42,898 nt of DNA from an uncultured Collinsella sp. (GTDB lineage Bacteria; Actinomycetota; Coriobacteriia; Coriobacteriales; Coriobacteriaceae): positions 1 through 42,898 of the forward strand of contig CABUOA010000019.1 of NCBI GenBank assembly GCA_902493145.1, given 5' to 3'. A program made the position numbers and the translations under genes. Positions 42,249 to 42,898 of the stretch are shown one piece after another. The notes beneath the pieces are model-generated. The model ran no database searches. It had not been told where the DNA came from and was given only the letters and a program-made list of their open reading frames with translations. The number at the start of each line of letters is the position of its first letter. Position 1 is the first letter of the stretch.

Positions 42249-42898
42249 TCACGCCATAGGCCTCGGGTGGCCAAAAGCGTCTGCAACGTCGAGCATCTCA
42301 AAGTTGGCATCCCAGCTGTCAAAGATACGATGCACCAACACCACGAGTTCCTCGGCACACAGCAGGGGAAACGGCGCATCTGCCGCACCCTGAAGTGCGA
42401 CCGACCCGCCCGAGCATGCCTCGAACAACGGCACCAAAAATGGGTCGGTTAATGCCGGCGATGCGGTATACAGATACGGCACGCGCAGGACTTTGGCTTG
42501 GATGCCGTCGCGCGATGCATAGTAACGGCACAGGTCGTTGGCAGCGCGGGCGATAATGCCCTTGCCCGTCTGGGCGCCACTGGCGGCCGTGGCGTCGTCG
42601 TCACATCCGCCAGTGGTGCCCTCTGCACCCGCGGGCCCCGCAATAAACAGCAGCTGCACATTGCGTCCCATACAGGCACGAAACACCGAGCGCAGCAGTT
42701 CGATGCCGCCAAAAGTCTCGGTATACGGGGTAAGGTAGGTAGAAAGGTAGACCACGCGGTCGAACTCGTAGGCCTGCTCCAAGTGCTGGAGCAGCTCTTT
42801 CCACGAGGCATGGGGCGACAACTCATCACGACGCGCATCCTTGGCGGCTACAACCTTAACGTGGTCCCCGGGGAATGCCTTGGCGCAAAAGTCATCGT
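42249..42898 (-). CDS. NAD-dependent epimerase/dehydratase-like protein (partial, apparent 3' frameshift)
   Basis: The frame enters from the right edge, so the N-terminal Rossmann nucleotide-binding motif is outside the window. Visible: FDRVVYLSTYLTPYTETFGG (resembling the catalytic-Tyr region of SDR epimerases), LLFIAGPAG, VLRVPYLYTASPAL (where LRxxxvYGP is usual) and a C-terminal region with LLCAEELVVLVHRIF. The substrate is unknown. The frame stops at 42249, but the adjacent frame continues to 42199 with plausible protein sequence (WPPEAYGVTVDAPGASV). The most likely cause is a lost T in the run at 42273-42276. Confidence 0.6.
   Translation of the reverse strand, partial: DDFCAKAFPGDHVKVVAAKDARRDELSPHASWKELLQHLEQAYEFDRVVYLSTYLTPYTETFGGIELLRSVFRACMGRNVQLLFIAGPAGAEGTTGGCDDDATAASGAQTGKGIIARAANDLCRYYASRDGIQAKVLRVPYLYTASPALTDPFLVPLFEACSGGSVALQGAADAPFPLLCAEELVVLVHRIFDSWDANFEMLDVADAFGHPRPMA

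Noticed and set aside
1..42898. CRISPR array or prophage
   Set aside because: I saw no regularly spaced direct repeats and no phage structural genes; the only mobile-element traces are the scar at 151-717 and the short inverted-repeat elements.

Overview
The window looks like a chromosomal segment of a GC-rich, gut-type actinobacterium of the class Coriobacteriia. Collinsella or a close relative is my best guess, but this is inferred from gene content, gene order and base composition, not from a search. It holds about 36 protein genes and two tRNA genes. Almost all genes lie on the minus strand, and most are housekeeping genes in tight runs with 1-8 bp overlaps.

Left edge (1-1230). There is the tail of an unidentified AT-rich gene, a 0.55-kb mobile-element scar, and a DUF523 gene whose 3' end was rewritten by the insertion. 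The scar holds a serine-recombinase tail and an IS3-type transposase tail between 13-bp direct repeats. Then come ftsH, cobO (plus strand), a MATE exporter, a SpoU/TrmH RNA methyltransferase and folA-thyA (1233-7664). Next is a plus-strand DUF134-NifX fusion gene whose promoter sits between two catatg-centred palindromes.

Core cluster (8716-23581, minus). In transcription order: an Asp23-like gene, a FakA-like DAK kinase gene, recG, rsmD, coaD, a SepIVA-like coiled-coil gene, DUF177, rpmF, plsX, acpP, rnc, smc, ftsY and ffh. It joins DNA repair, CoA and phospholipid synthesis, ribosome parts, RNA processing, chromosome organisation and SRP targeting. Two identical tRNA-Asn genes with a clear promoter follow, then rpoD and dnaG.

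Translation operon (25578-35629, minus). It runs rimP-nusA-infB-rbfA-nrnA-truB-ribF-dnaG. A good promoter is followed by an intrinsic terminator hairpin before rimP, as expected for NusA autoregulation. NusA carries an extra Cys/His tail, and no ylxR gene is visible beside it. leuS and guaB follow, separated by 370 bp containing three large inverted repeats.

Right edge (40530-42898). Here lie a lone ModE-type DNA-binding protein, a MITE-like inverted-repeat element, a Cys/Met-metabolism-type PLP-fold protein that seems to lack its catalytic lysine, and the end of an epimerase-like gene with an apparent frameshift near its 3' end.

I found no CRISPR array, prophage or complete secondary-metabolite cluster. 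The best candidates for undescribed biology are the rewritten DUF523 gene, the DUF134 operator pair, the rimP leader hairpin, the PLP pseudo-enzyme and the palindromic intergenic elements.
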